A stretch of 64,000 nucleotides of DNA from contig NZ_CP184360.1 in the NCBI RefSeq assembly GCF_048595755.1, positions 1,674,001 to 1,738,000 of the forward strand. Reading direction: 5' to 3'. Position numbers and translations under genes: made by a program. The notes below the pieces were generated by a model. It ran no database searches. It was not told the origin of the DNA and was given only the letters and a program-made list of their open reading frames with translations. Shown one piece after another: positions 18,421-27,316 of the stretch; the first letter of the stretch is position 1; each line of letters starts with the position of its first letter. Source of the DNA: Luteococcus sp048595755 (lineage in GTDB: Bacteria; Actinomycetota; Actinomycetes; Propionibacteriales; Propionibacteriaceae).

Positions 18421-20538
18421 TCAGTTCTTGCGGACGCCGACCATGCGGCTGATCGGCAGGGTGAAGGGGCCCTCGGCCTTCTTCATCAGGCGCGCCTGCC
18501 CCGAGGCCAGCGCCAGCACGCGCACCTGGGCGGTCTGCGGTGTGCCGTCATTGCTCACGTAGTCGAGCTGCCACCAGCCGGGCTGGCCGATGGCCTCCTG
18601 CAGGTCCTGCACCAGGTTGCCGGAGGCCTGCGCGTGCCTGCGGCTCTCGTCGCGAGCCAGCAGCTCGGCGACCACCGCCTCCGGATCCACCGGGTGGTGA
18701 TCGGTCTCGAAGGGGCGCACCGACGCGCGGGCCCGGCGCGGTGCCGGCGCCGTGAAGCGTTCGCCGGTGGCGTCCTGCGCCACGGGCGCCAGGCCCATTC
18801 GTCGCAGGAAGTCGACCAGCTCCACGGGATCGGCGGTCGCTGCCAGCACCGTGGGTGCCAGGCGACGCAGTCCCAGCTCGGTGGCCTCGGCGTGGCCCAG
18901 CACCGCGTCGAGCAACACCGGATCGTCGACGGTTGCCACCGCGCCCACTGCCTGCACCTGGACCTGGCCGTGCTTGCGGGCCACGTCCTCCACCAGGTAG
19001 CCGAGCGCCTGCGGCACCGGGGTGATGGAGTGTTCGGCGATCCAGGCCCGAATCTCGTCGGCACTCCACCCGGCGTCGAGGCCGCGACGGATGCTCTGCG
19101 AGGTGAAGCGGTGCACGCTGGCGCCGCCGCTGGACTCACGATCGGCCAACAGGCCCAGGGCTCGTCCCACCTCGGCGGTCACGGGCGCGGGGGTGACTGC
19201 GGTCAGGTCTGACTGCACCAGGATCTCGGAGACGGCCTGCGGGAAGCCCGGATCCTGGTCTGCCTCCACCAGCAGGGTGCGTCGGCCCAGCGCGATCAGG
19301 CCGAACCAGCTGCACTCCTGCACCAGCGTCTGGCACAGTTCCGTCAGGTCGAGCCGGGCCCAGCCGGGGCGCAGCCAGGCCAGCCGCTCGGCGAGCCGTT
19401 GCGCCTCGATCGGTGCTCCCGGGGCTGCCGCCTGGAGTTGGGCGACGGCCAGCCGGCGCAGCGCACCGGCCCAGGCCACGGTGTTGCCGGGGGCCAGCGC
19501 CGGGCCCGCGGGGTCCACCAGCGCGTCCAGCGCCAGCCAGGCGTCGCGCAGCCTGCTCCACCGGGTCCACCCGTCGGCGCCCAGCCATTCGTCGTGGTGC
19601 TGGGTGGGCAGCCAGGCCGAACCCGCACTGGCGATCAACCCGGCGCGCTCGGCCACCATCAGGATGGTGAGGGTGCGTTCGGTGCCGCCGCCATCGCGGG
19701 CCAGCGCGGCCAGGTCGCGCTTGGCGAGGGCGCCGGTGGCCAGTGGGCGTGGCTGCAGCCGGCCGATCTGGTCGATCAACACCTCGGTGGTGGCCACCAG
19801 CTCGAAGGCGCTTCCCAAGCCGGCACGGTCGCCCCTGGCCGCATCCTCGCCCGCGGGCCACGGCGGCACCACCGGGCTGACCTGGTCCTGGAAGAGCCTG
19901 CCGCCGCGCAGCCGTAGTGCCACCTCGCGGGGCAGCACGATGGTCTCGGAATCCAGCGGGCGCACTAACCGGTGGTGGAGCAATTGGTCGACGGGCCGCT
20001 CGGAGGTGGCCGAACCTCGCCGGTCGGCCTGGGTCACCCGGCCGGTCGGGTTGCCCCACAGCAGACGCTCCAGCACGGCGCGGCCGGGCTCGCCGACCGC
20101 CTCCAGCGCCTGGTCGATCTGGCTGTCGGTCAGCGGCATGGTGGACTCCCCGGCCAGACCGGCGGGGTAGGGGCCGAAGGCGCTGCGCGCGGCGTGGGTC
20201 AGGTGCCAGCCTCGCTCGGTGCCCCAGACCAGAGCGCGTTGGGCCAGCGCCTCGACGGCGCCGCTGACGGCAGTGCGTTCGGCTCCCATCAGCGCGGCCA
20301 GGTGCCGCGAACCCACCGCGTCGGGGCAGGCGGCCAAGGCCAGCGCCACTCGTCGCTGCCACGCGTCGAGCTGCTCCAGGGCCAGTTGGGTGGAGACCTG
20401 GCCCATGGCGCGCTCGACCAGCTCGGACAGGTCGGCCGGGCGCGGGATGGCCAGATCGGGCCGCAGCCGCACCAGCCGGGCCAGGGCCTTCGCGTCCATC
20501 GAGCGGATCACGTCGGCCATGGAGCGGGGAGAGTTCAT
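18421..20538 (-). CDS. Helicase_C_3-domain protein (helicase-associated, Rv0862c-like)
   Basis: A 705-aa actinobacterial protein of the family annotated as helicase-associated or 'DNA-binding protein' (Mycobacterium Rv0862c type). The N-terminus has winged-helix-like repeats ('ALALAACPDAVGSRHLAALMG', 'ALVWGTERGWHLT'). The C-terminal third carries the XPB/Ssl2-like Helicase_C_3 stretch: 'ILVQSDLTAVTPAPVTAEVG', 'FTSQSIRRGLDAGWSADEI' and 'QALGYLVEDVARKHG'. No Walker motifs are present, so it is not itself a helicase. It ends in a WYL-like region ('VSNDGTPQTAQVRVLAL'). It overlaps the upstream membrane-protein gene by 4 bp. The ATG at 20538 starts at that overlap. Confidence 0.85.
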   Translation of the reverse strand: MNSPRSMADVIRSMDAKALARLVRLRPDLAIPRPADLSELVERAMGQVSTQLALEQLDAWQRRVALALAACPDAVGSRHLAALMGAERTAVSGAVEALAQRALVWGTERGWHLTHAARSAFGPYPAGLAGESTMPLTDSQIDQALEAVGEPGRAVLERLLWGNPTGRVTQADRRGSATSERPVDQLLHHRLVRPLDSETIVLPREVALRLRGGRLFQDQVSPVVPPWPAGEDAARGDRAGLGSAFELVATTEVLIDQIGRLQPRPLATGALAKRDLAALARDGGGTERTLTILMVAERAGLIASAGSAWLPTQHHDEWLGADGWTRWSRLRDAWLALDALVDPAGPALAPGNTVAWAGALRRLAVAQLQAAAPGAPIEAQRLAERLAWLRPGWARLDLTELCQTLVQECSWFGLIALGRRTLLVEADQDPGFPQAVSEILVQSDLTAVTPAPVTAEVGRALGLLADRESSGGASVHRFTSQSIRRGLDAGWSADEIRAWIAEHSITPVPQALGYLVEDVARKHGQVQVQAVGAVATVDDPVLLDAVLGHAEATELGLRRLAPTVLAATADPVELVDFLRRMGLAPVAQDATGERFTAPAPRRARASVRPFETDHHPVDPEAVVAELLARDESRRHAQASGNLVQDLQEAIGQPGWWQLDYVSNDGTPQTAQVRVLALASGQARLMKKAEGPFTLPISRMVGVRKN

Positions 20539-21626
20539 CTGCCCATCCGCTGCCGCAGGTCCTGCCAGGCGGCGGCCAGGCAGACGGGGATCATGACGCC
20601 ACAGGCGATGCGTGACCACGCCGAGAGCGTCTCCCAGCCGGCGCCGTTGAGGACGGTAAAGACCCACATGATCAGCACCGCCCACGTCACCAGCGAGAAA
20701 ATCGCCTGGGTGAGCGCAGCACCGGCCTGGCTGCGACGGCTGAGGATCGAGGCGATCAGCAACATGATGTAGCTGAAACCGGGCACCAGGGCACCGAAGG
20801 CGAGCACGGCCAGCATGACGCCGCCGGTCTGCTGCACCACCACGCCGGGCGTGATGCGGGTGGGCACCGGTGGCGGGGCAGGCCGCGGTGGCTGAACCGG
20901 CTGCTGCGGTGCGGGCCACTGCGACGGCTCTCCGGGCTGGGGCACCTGACCGGGGGCCTGGGCAGGCGGCTGGGCCTCGACGGGGGGCGGGGGCTGCGCG
21001 GGGGCCGGACCCAGCGCGAAGTGCGACGGGTCGAAGGGATTGGTCGGACGCCCTGGGGCAGGTGCCGAGCTGTGCGGGGGGTGGGTTTGCGGGACCTGAG
21101 TTGGCGGGAGCGGGGGCTGCGGGGCCTGCGCGTGCGGGGACTGGGGCGGTTGCTGCCCTGCCGAGTCGGGCGGAGGAAGCGGGACGGGGAACCCGGACGG
21201 GGGAGGCAGCTGCTGCAGCTGGTCGGTCGGCACCGGGGGTTGCCCCGGAGCAACCGGCATCCCGCTGGGCGGGGGGAAGTCCACCACTGCGGGCTGTCCC
21301 GATGACAGCGGGGCGGCCGACAGCGGATCGGCCAGGGGCATGGTGGGTTGCCACTCGGCCGCGTGCGCGGCGGCCCACGCCGAATCGGCGCGGCTGCTGG
21401 TGGGGAAGGGCTCGAGCGGGTCACGCGCGGGTTCGGGCGGCTGGGGTGCCAGGTCCTCCAGCGGTGCGGCCTCGGGCGCAGCGAAGTGCTGGGGCGCCAC
21501 CGCGGGCTTTCCCTCGGCAGGATGCTCGGGCGCTTCCTCGGACGGCAGCTGGGCCACCCGAGGGGCGGCGAACGCATCGGGGCGCTCCAGGGGCGCATAC
21601 TCCGAGCCGTCGGTCCAGTCAGCCAT
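20535..21626 (-). CDS. Pro-rich membrane protein, coupled to the Helicase_C_3 gene
   Basis: A 363-aa protein with an unusual layout. Residues about 1-250 are Pro/Gln/Ala-rich and probably disordered and cytoplasmic. The last 110 residues form three membrane segments ('GVMLAVLAFGALVPGFSYIMLLIASIL', 'AIFSLVTWAVLIMWVFTVL' and 'IACGVMIPVCLAAAW'). The ATG at 21626 (MADWTDG) was chosen; an upstream GTG-like start at 21665 lacks support. The function is unknown. The 4-bp overlap with the downstream gene suggests co-translation. Confidence 0.75.
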   Translation of the reverse strand: MADWTDGSEYAPLERPDAFAAPRVAQLPSEEAPEHPAEGKPAVAPQHFAAPEAAPLEDLAPQPPEPARDPLEPFPTSSRADSAWAAAHAAEWQPTMPLADPLSAAPLSSGQPAVVDFPPPSGMPVAPGQPPVPTDQLQQLPPPSGFPVPLPPPDSAGQQPPQSPHAQAPQPPLPPTQVPQTHPPHSSAPAPGRPTNPFDPSHFALGPAPAQPPPPVEAQPPAQAPGQVPQPGEPSQWPAPQQPVQPPRPAPPPVPTRITPGVVVQQTGGVMLAVLAFGALVPGFSYIMLLIASILSRRSQAGAALTQAIFSLVTWAVLIMWVFTVLNGAGWETLSAWSRIACGVMIPVCLAAAWQDLRQRMGR

Positions 21627-21785
21627 GAAGACCAGTCTAGTTCGCCCGGCGAATTCACCATTCACGGGCGAATTACATCGGCCCCACCGTCTGCGCGCAG
21701 CGCGTGGGGAAAATCACCAGCGCGATCACCGCACACACCGGGCGAGCTCCCGTCCGTGGACCGACGGGGTCACTAGATTCCTCCT

Positions 21786-22574
21786 ATGGACGTCATCATT
21801 GCTTCTAACGAGCAGGAAGCCGGCCGCATTGCGGCGGCCCACATTGCCCACGCCCTTCGCGGCATCGAGCGCCCCGTGCTGGGCGTGGCCACCGGCAGCT
21901 CCCCGCTGTCCACCTACGAGGATCTGGGCCGCCGGATCAAGGAGGGAAGCCTGGACCTCTCCCAGGCCCGTGCCTTCGCCCTGGACGAGTACGTCGGCAT
22001 TCCGGCCGACAACCCCCTCAGCTACGCCGACACGATCCGCACCACCGTCACCGAGCCGCTCGGCTTCGATCCGGCCAATGTGCGCACCCCCGACGGCATG
22101 GCCGACGACATCGCCGCCGGTGCCAAGGAGTACGACGAGGCGATCAAGGCCGCCGGCGGAATCGACGTGCAGATCCTGGGCATCGGCAACAACGGCCACA
22201 TCGGCTTCAACGAGCCCGGCAGCTCGCTGGTCAGCCGCACGCGCCAGGTGTGCCTGACCCGTGAGACCCGCGAGGCGAATGCCCGCTACTTCGACGACCC
22301 GGCCGACGTTCCCACCCATGCCGTCTCGCAGGGCCTGGGCACCATCATGGAGGCCCGCAAGGTGGTCCTGGTGGCGCTGGGCGAGCAGAAGGCCGCCGCC
22401 ATCGCCGCGGCCTGCGAGGGCCCGATGGGCGCCCACTGCCCGGCCACCCTGCTCCAGATGCATCCCGACGCGGTCATCGTCGTCGACGAGGCGGCCGGCA
22501 GTCAGCTGCAGCGCAAGGACTACTACGCCGACGTGCAGCGCCTGATGCCCGAAGACCAGCGCGTCGTCGACTGA
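21786..22574 (+). CDS. nagB: Glucosamine-6-phosphate deaminase
   Basis: A 262-aa enzyme converting GlcN-6-P to fructose-6-P and ammonia, feeding amino sugars into glycolysis. Family motifs include 'GVATGSSPLSTYEDL', 'FALDEYVGIPADNPLSY', the catalytic 'GIGNNGHIGFNEPG' and 'THAVSQGLGTIMEA'. The length is normal. nagA is about 10 kb away rather than adjacent. A long hairpin at 22607-22659 follows. Confidence 0.96.
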   Translation: MDVIIASNEQEAGRIAAAHIAHALRGIERPVLGVATGSSPLSTYEDLGRRIKEGSLDLSQARAFALDEYVGIPADNPLSYADTIRTTVTEPLGFDPANVRTPDGMADDIAAGAKEYDEAIKAAGGIDVQILGIGNNGHIGFNEPGSSLVSRTRQVCLTRETREANARYFDDPADVPTHAVSQGLGTIMEARKVVLVALGEQKAAAIAAACEGPMGAHCPATLLQMHPDAVIVVDEAAGSQLQRKDYYADVQRLMPEDQRVVD

Positions 22575-22606
22575 CCCCGGCCCACGCCACGACCAGCAAG
22601 CCCCGA

Positions 22607-22659
22607 CCGGCCCACGCCCCGCAGACCACCCGTGTGGTGGTGTGCGGGGCGTGGGCCGG
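22607..22659 (+). terminator. Long hairpin after nagB
   Basis: A 17-bp perfect stem CCGGCCCACGCCCCGCA / TGCGGGGCGTGGGCCGG (22607-22623 with 22643-22659) has a further CCACC/GGTGG pairing inside. There is no T tract. It sits between nagB and the cold-shock gene. Confidence 0.65.
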
Positions 22660-22717
22660 ATAAACTCTGCTGAACTGTGCCCTTTGGCGCAGTTCACGAC
22701 GACTGAGCGAGGATGAA

Positions 22718-23101
22718 GTGCCCATCGGCAAGGTGCGTTTCTACGACGCAGAGAAGGGTTTTGGCTTCCTGTCCAAGGAGGACGGAGGCGACGTCTACGT
22801 GCGCGCCAACGTGCTGCCCGAGGGAGTCACCTCGTTGAAGCCGGGCCAGAGGGTGGAGTTCGGCATCATCGAGGGGCGCCGCGGTGAGCAGGCGCTCAGC
22901 GTGCGCCTGATCGATCCGCCGCCCTCGCTGGCCAAGGCCACCCGCAAGAAGCCGGAGCAGATGGCCGTCATCACCGAAGACCTGATCAAGCTGCTGGACG
23001 GCATCGGCAACGGCTACCGCCGCGGCCGCCACCCAGACGGCCGACAGGCCAAGCAGATCGCCATGATGCTGCGCAAGGTTGCCGACGAGTTGGAGCTGTG
23101 A
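22718..23101 (+). CDS. Cold-shock domain protein with C-terminal extension
   Basis: A 127-aa protein. Residues 1-67 are a cold-shock OB fold: 'GKVRFYDAEKGFGFL' carries the RNP1-like aromatic motif, followed by a VYVRANVL strand and 'GQRVEFGIIEGRRGEQA'. The 60-residue helical tail (ITEDLIKLLDGIGNG..) is typical of the longer actinobacterial CspB-like proteins. It presumably binds single-stranded nucleic acid. The GTG at 22718 follows GAGCGAGGA. It overlaps the DUF3027 gene by 1 bp, and the two form a conserved actinobacterial pair. Confidence 0.88.
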   Translation: MPIGKVRFYDAEKGFGFLSKEDGGDVYVRANVLPEGVTSLKPGQRVEFGIIEGRRGEQALSVRLIDPPPSLAKATRKKPEQMAVITEDLIKLLDGIGNGYRRGRHPDGRQAKQIAMMLRKVADELEL

Positions 23102-23889
23102 TGGTTGCCCGAAGCACTGCCGCCAGGACGCCCAAGCTGGACGCGGTCACCGCGGCCGCCGTCGACCAGGCTCGCGAGGCGGCGATCGCCCAGGCCGGCG
23201 ATTTCGGTGTCGGTGAGCACCTGGGCACCGTCGCCGAGGCCGAGCGGGTGGTGACCCACCTGTTCGAGTGCCCGCACCGCGCCTACCAGGGCTGGCGCTG
23301 GGCGGTCACCATGGTGCGCGCCTCGCGCGCCCGCTCCGCCACCGTCAACGAGGTGGTGCTGCTGCCCGGCGACGAGGCCCTGCTGGCGCCCAAGTGGGTG
23401 CCGTGGAGCGATCGCATCCAGGCCGGTGACGTGGCCCCGGGCACGCTGCTTCCCACCCCCGACAACGATCCGCGTCTGGAACCGGGCTTCACCGGTGGCG
23501 AGTACGCCGCCGACGCCGATCCTGCCGAGTGGTCCGCCACCCGCGCCGTCGTGGGCGAGCTGGGCCTGGGCCGGGAACGCGTGCTCTCCCAGCACGGGCG
23601 CTCGATGGCCGCGCAGCGATGGAATGAAGGCGAGTCCGGGGCAGACAACCAGTCGAGCCGGTTGGCCCCCGCCCCCTGCGTGAGCTGCGGTTACTTCGTC
23701 CGTCTGCAGGGTCAGCTGGGCAACCTGTTCGGTGCCTGCACCAACGAGTTCTCACCCTTCGATGCGAGCGTGGTCTCGATCGAGCACGGATGCGGCGGGC
23801 ACTCCGACGTCGTCGCCGAGGAGCGTGGCGTCGAACTGGGTGAACCGGTCTTCGACACCATCGGCGTGGACGACGGCCTCTTCCACTGA
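23101..23889 (+). CDS. DUF3027 family protein
   Basis: A 262-aa protein of the actinobacterial DUF3027 family. Recognisable stretches are 'VVTHLFECPHRAYQGWRWAVTM', 'EVVLLPGDEALLAPKWVPW', 'GYFVRLQGQLGNLFGACTNEFSPFD' and 'HGCGGHSD'. Conserved Cys/His residues near the C-terminus (CVSCGY, CTNE, HGCGGHS) suggest a zinc site. The function is unknown; it is nearly always next to the cold-shock gene. The ATG at 23101 overlaps the upstream stop by one base; a GTG at 23098 is equally possible. Confidence 0.87.
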   Translation: MVARSTAARTPKLDAVTAAAVDQAREAAIAQAGDFGVGEHLGTVAEAERVVTHLFECPHRAYQGWRWAVTMVRASRARSATVNEVVLLPGDEALLAPKWVPWSDRIQAGDVAPGTLLPTPDNDPRLEPGFTGGEYAADADPAEWSATRAVVGELGLGRERVLSQHGRSMAAQRWNEGESGADNQSSRLAPAPCVSCGYFVRLQGQLGNLFGACTNEFSPFDASVVSIEHGCGGHSDVVAEERGVELGEPVFDTIGVDDGLFH

Positions 23890-23925
23890 TCGGTGCCTGC
23901 CGGGCGGTGCCTGCTGGGGTGGCGC

Positions 23926-24177
23926 TCAGCCGCGGCGCTTGCGGCGACGGGTGCACCACCAGATGCCCACCAGCCCGAGCGCGACGCCGCTGACGCACAC
24001 CCACAGCCACCAGCCCTGACCGTCGGCCCGTAGCTGGTCCAGACGCAGCCAGACCACCACGGTAGCCACCAGCCACAGCAGGGTTCCGACCCGGGCGACG
24101 GTGACGCCGTCCTCGTCCAGGGGACGGATCGGGGCCTGCACGAAGTGGTGCTGGCGCGGGGCAGGTGGGGTGCTCAT
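23926..24177 (-). CDS. DUF2530 small membrane protein
   Basis: An 83-aa protein with two membrane segments ('VGTLLWLVATVVVWLRL' and 'WWLWVCVSGVALGLVGIWWC') and a basic tail RRRKRRG, matching DUF2530. The ATG at 24177 gives the family N-terminus. It is divergent from the purine permease, with starts 37 bp apart. The function is unknown. Confidence 0.8.
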   Translation of the reverse strand: MSTPPAPRQHHFVQAPIRPLDEDGVTVARVGTLLWLVATVVVWLRLDQLRADGQGWWLWVCVSGVALGLVGIWWCTRRRKRRG

Positions 24178-24213
24178 GGACCCGATTCTAGGCATCCGTG
24201 GCTGGCCAATACC

Positions 24214-25830
24214 ATGACCCCCATGGTCATGAAGAAGCCCGGCACGGCGCCTGCCAGCCCCGGAGAAGAGAACAACCCCGAGCATCACGACGATCCCGCA
24301 GGGCACGGCGGCACTGTGCCCACGAGCGCCCTCGACCGCTGGTTCGGGATCAGCCGCCGGGGATCCAGCATCGGGCAGGAGGTGCGCGGTGGCCTGGTGA
24401 CCTTCTTCACGATGGCCTACATCATTGCCCTGAACCCGATCATCATCGGGTCGGAGGCCGACAAGAACGGCAACCTGCTCTCGGGCGTGCCGAAGTACCT
24501 GGACGCGGCCCACACCCAGGTGAACTGGGCCGCAGTGGCCGACTCCAAGATGATGGTCGCCGCCGGCACCGCCCTGATCGCCGGCCTGATGACCATCCTG
24601 ATGGGCGCCTGGGGTCGCTATCCGTTGGCCATCGCCGCCGGCCTTGGCCTCAACGCGATGCTCGCCTACGCGATCGCGCCCCAGATGACCTGGCCGCAGG
24701 CAATGGGTCTGGTCGTCTGGGAGGGCATCCTCATCACCCTGCTGGTGGTGACCGGGGTGCGAACCGCCGTCTTCCGGGCCGTGCCTCCCACCATGCGCAC
24801 GGCGATCAGCGTCGGCATCGGCCTGTTCGTGACCTTCGTCGGCCTGATGAATGCCGGTGTGGTGCGCAAGCCCGCCGGTTCGCCTCCGGTGGAGCTCGGC
24901 ATCAACGGCTCGCTGATGGGCTGGCCGATCGCCGTGTGCATCACCGGCTTCCTGCTCTTGGTGGTGCTGCACACCCGCAAGGTGCGTGGCGCGATGCTCA
25001 TCTCGATCCTGGCGGCCTCCGTGCTCGCCGTCCTCGTCGAGGCCATCTTCAAGGTGGGCCCGACCTTCCTGGACGACGGTTCCAAGAACCCCACCGGGTG
25101 GGCCCTGAACGTGCCGAGTCTTCCCAGCGCCAGTGACTTCGCCAGCCCCAGCCTGGGCACTCTGGGCAAGGTGGACATGCTGGGCGCCTTCAGCCCGAAT
25201 GGTCACTTCGACATCAAGGTCTTCCTGGGGCTCCTGCTACTGGTCTTCAGCCTGCTGCTGGCGGACTTCTTCGACACCGTCGGCACCGTCGTCGCGATCG
25301 GCCAGGAGGGCGACCTGCTCAACGAGAAGGGCAATCCGGAGCACCTGCAGGAGATCCTGATGGTCGACTCGCTGGCCGCGATGGCTGGTGGTCTGGGCGG
25401 CGTCAGCTCCAACACCTCCTTCGTCGAGTCCTCGGCCGGTGTCGGTGAGGGCGCCCGCACCGGTCTGGCCTCGGTGGTCACCGGCGTCGCCTTCCTGCTG
25501 GCGATCTTCATCACCCCGGTGGTCGACATGATCCCGTCGGAGGCCGCGGCCCCGGTGCTCGCCTTCGTCGGCTACCTCATGATGAGCCAGGTGGCCCACG
25601 TCGACTGGGACGACGTGGAGGACGGCATCCCCGCCTTCCTGACCATCGTCCTGATGCCCTTCGCCTACTCGATCACGACGGGCATCGGCGCGGGCTTCAT
25701 CGTCTACTGCCTGATCAAGCTGATCAAGGGCAAGGCAGCTCAGGTCCACCCGCTGCTGTGGGCGGTCTCCGCGCTCTTCTTCCTGTACTTCGGCCAGGGC
25801 ATCCTGATGAGCCTGATCGACAAGCTCTGA
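24214..25830 (+). CDS. NCS2-family purine permease (AzgA-type)
   Basis: A 538-aa transporter of the nucleobase:cation symporter-2 family, AzgA/PbuG subgroup, which imports hypoxanthine, guanine or adenine. The subgroup is indicated by 'FFTMAYIIALNPII', 'GLGLNAMLAY', 'DFFDTVGTVVAIGQEGDL' and 'SNTSFVESSAGVGEGARTGL'. About 13-14 hydrophobic segments are present. The start is uncertain: ATG at 24214, 24223 and 24229 are all in frame and no clear ribosome binding site favours one. Nearby purA and prs make purine salvage a sensible role. A terminator at 25921-25950 follows. Confidence 0.92.
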   Translation: MTPMVMKKPGTAPASPGEENNPEHHDDPAGHGGTVPTSALDRWFGISRRGSSIGQEVRGGLVTFFTMAYIIALNPIIIGSEADKNGNLLSGVPKYLDAAHTQVNWAAVADSKMMVAAGTALIAGLMTILMGAWGRYPLAIAAGLGLNAMLAYAIAPQMTWPQAMGLVVWEGILITLLVVTGVRTAVFRAVPPTMRTAISVGIGLFVTFVGLMNAGVVRKPAGSPPVELGINGSLMGWPIAVCITGFLLLVVLHTRKVRGAMLISILAASVLAVLVEAIFKVGPTFLDDGSKNPTGWALNVPSLPSASDFASPSLGTLGKVDMLGAFSPNGHFDIKVFLGLLLLVFSLLLADFFDTVGTVVAIGQEGDLLNEKGNPEHLQEILMVDSLAAMAGGLGGVSSNTSFVESSAGVGEGARTGLASVVTGVAFLLAIFITPVVDMIPSEAAAPVLAFVGYLMMSQVAHVDWDDVEDGIPAFLTIVLMPFAYSITTGIGAGFIVYCLIKLIKGKAAQVHPLLWAVSALFFLYFGQGILMSLIDKL

Positions 25831-25920
25831 GTGAGTCGCCGCCCCGGTTGGGAGTCCGGCCGGGCGGCGGCGTAATATTCCGGTTCGGACAGAAGTCTCC
25901 GGCCGGATGGGCCGGTTCCA

Positions 25921-25950
25921 AGGGCCGACACCTTCCACGGTGTCGGCCCT
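25921..25950 (+). terminator. Terminator of the purine permease
   Basis: A 12-bp perfect stem AGGGCCGACACC/GGTGTCGGCCCT with a 6-nt loop is followed by TTTCTGCTGCT. A dispersed-repeat copy (CTCGACAGGCTCGGG, 25959-25973) lies next to it, directly at the stop of the convergent cupin gene. Confidence 0.85.
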
Positions 25951-25973
25951 TTCTGCTGCTCGACAGGCTCGGG

Positions 25974-26378
25974 TCAGCGGGGGAGCAGCATGGTCACCGT
26001 GAGCGTGGTGGGCTCGGTGGCGCGCACGGCGTGACGCAGCATCGGCGTCAGGTGCAGCAGCGATCCCGGGACGAGTTCGACGGTGCGGTCGGGCAGCGTG
26101 AAGTCCACTCGGCCTCGCAGCACCTGGATCAGCACGGGGTGCCGGGCGGCGTGCTCCTTCAACTCGTCGCCGGCCGCGAACTCGAAGGCGACCACCTTGG
26201 TGGTCTCGTTGTCCACCACGGCCGTCGCGCCCGGCCGGCCGCCGCGCGAGGCGGACTGGTCGAAGGCGCTGGCGATGTAGGTGGCGACGCCGTCGGTCTG
26301 GCCGGCGTCCTCGCCCTGGTCGACGTGCCCCGTACGGGGATCCTCGGGCGTGAGTTCCTCAGCCTGTTCATTTGACAC
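25974..26378 (-). CDS. Cupin-domain protein, probably iron-regulated
   Basis: A 134-aa single-domain cupin. The beta-barrel core covers about residues 55-134: 'VVAFEFAAGDELKEHAARHPVLIQVLRGRVDFTLPDR' and 'LVPGSLLHLTPMLRHAVRA', holding the two cupin motifs with several His residues able to bind a metal. The GTG at 26378 was chosen because AAGGAG sits 6 nt upstream; earlier in-frame ATGs would overlap the iron box. The DtxR/IdeR box at 26401-26419 lies 23 bp upstream and is shared with the divergent methyltransferase gene. The substrate is unknown. Confidence 0.8.
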   Translation of the reverse strand: MSNEQAEELTPEDPRTGHVDQGEDAGQTDGVATYIASAFDQSASRGGRPGATAVVDNETTKVVAFEFAAGDELKEHAARHPVLIQVLRGRVDFTLPDRTVELVPGSLLHLTPMLRHAVRATEPTTLTVTMLLPR

Positions 26379-26400
26379 GGTTAACTCCTTGGTTAATGGT

Positions 26401-26419
26401 TTAGGTAAACCTAACCTAA
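26401..26419. promoter_or_regulatory. DtxR/IdeR iron box
   Basis: TTAGGTAAACCTAACCTAA matches the 19-bp iron-box consensus TTAGGTTAGGCTAACCTAA at 16 of 19 positions, with perfect outer TTAGGT and CCTAA blocks. It lies in the 67-bp space between the divergent cupin and methyltransferase starts, where it can repress both. An IdeR-like regulator is encoded at 33656. Confidence 0.85.
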
Positions 26420-26445
26420 AGATCCGGCGAATGAAAGGGCTCATC

Positions 26446-27258
26446 ATGCAGCGAGGCATGGACCAGATCGACGAGCAGGAGCTCGACCAGACGCGCCCCG
26501 GTGGCGGTCAGCAAGGGCACTGGGTGCTCGCCTCCCTGGGGAAGAGGGTGCTGCGCCCGGGTGGCCGGGAACTCACCGAGGCAATGCTGGCGGCGGCCGA
26601 ACCAGCCGGATGTCGGGTGGTGGAGCTGGCGCCAGGGATTGGCGTGACTGCGGCGCGGCTACTGAGCCTCCAGCCGGCCAGCTACCAGGCCGTCGAGCGT
26701 GACCCGCAGGCCGCGGACACGGTGCGCGCCGTGATCGGCTCCCGCGGCGAGGTGCACCTGGGTAGTGCCGAGCAGACCGGGCTACCGGGGGCGAGCGCGG
26801 ATCTTGTCGTCGGGGAGGCCATGCTCACGATGCAGTCCGAGCGAGGCAAGCGGGAGATCCTGGCCGAGGTCCGACGAGTGCTGGAGCCGGGTGGACGCTA
26901 TGCCATCCACGAGCTGGGCCTGCGTCCTGACGGGCTGGACGAGCAGGTCAAAGAGGACATCCGCAAGGACCTGGCGCGAGCCATCAAGGTCAATGCCCGC
27001 CCGTTGACGCTCGCCGAGTGGCGTCAGCTCTTCGACGAGGGGGGCTATGACGTCGAGTGGTCGCAGACCACGGAGATGGCGCTGCTGGAGCCGCGTCGGA
27101 TGCTGGCCGACGAGGGCATCGCGGGCATGGCGCGGATCCTGGTGAACCTGGTTCGCAGGCCCGAAGCTCGTCGGCGGGTGCTGGGGATGCGACGCACCTT
27201 CGCGTCGCGCCGCCAGGAGCTCTGCGCCGTGGCCCTGGTTGTTCGTCGGCGCCCCTGA
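26446..27258 (+). CDS. Class I SAM-dependent methyltransferase
   Basis: A 270-aa methyltransferase. The SAM-binding motif I is 'VVELAPGIGVTAARLL' and the acidic end of strand 2 is 'QAVERDP'. 'SADLVVGEAMLTMQ' and 'VRRVLEPGGRYAIHEL' are the post-motif stretches of the Methyltransf_11 group. The ATG at 26446 has AAAGGG 6 nt upstream; 26431 and 26458 are alternatives. It is divergent from the cupin gene with an iron box between, so it is probably expressed under iron limitation. The substrate is unknown. Confidence 0.8.
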   Translation: MQRGMDQIDEQELDQTRPGGGQQGHWVLASLGKRVLRPGGRELTEAMLAAAEPAGCRVVELAPGIGVTAARLLSLQPASYQAVERDPQAADTVRAVIGSRGEVHLGSAEQTGLPGASADLVVGEAMLTMQSERGKREILAEVRRVLEPGGRYAIHELGLRPDGLDEQVKEDIRKDLARAIKVNARPLTLAEWRQLFDEGGYDVEWSQTTEMALLEPRRMLADEGIAGMARILVNLVRRPEARRRVLGMRRTFASRRQELCAVALVVRRRP

Positions 27259-27316
27259 GGGTTTCCGTCGGAGTAGTGGCCCCCTGCCGTCCCGTGTGTC
27301 ACATCGCCGCTGTTCT

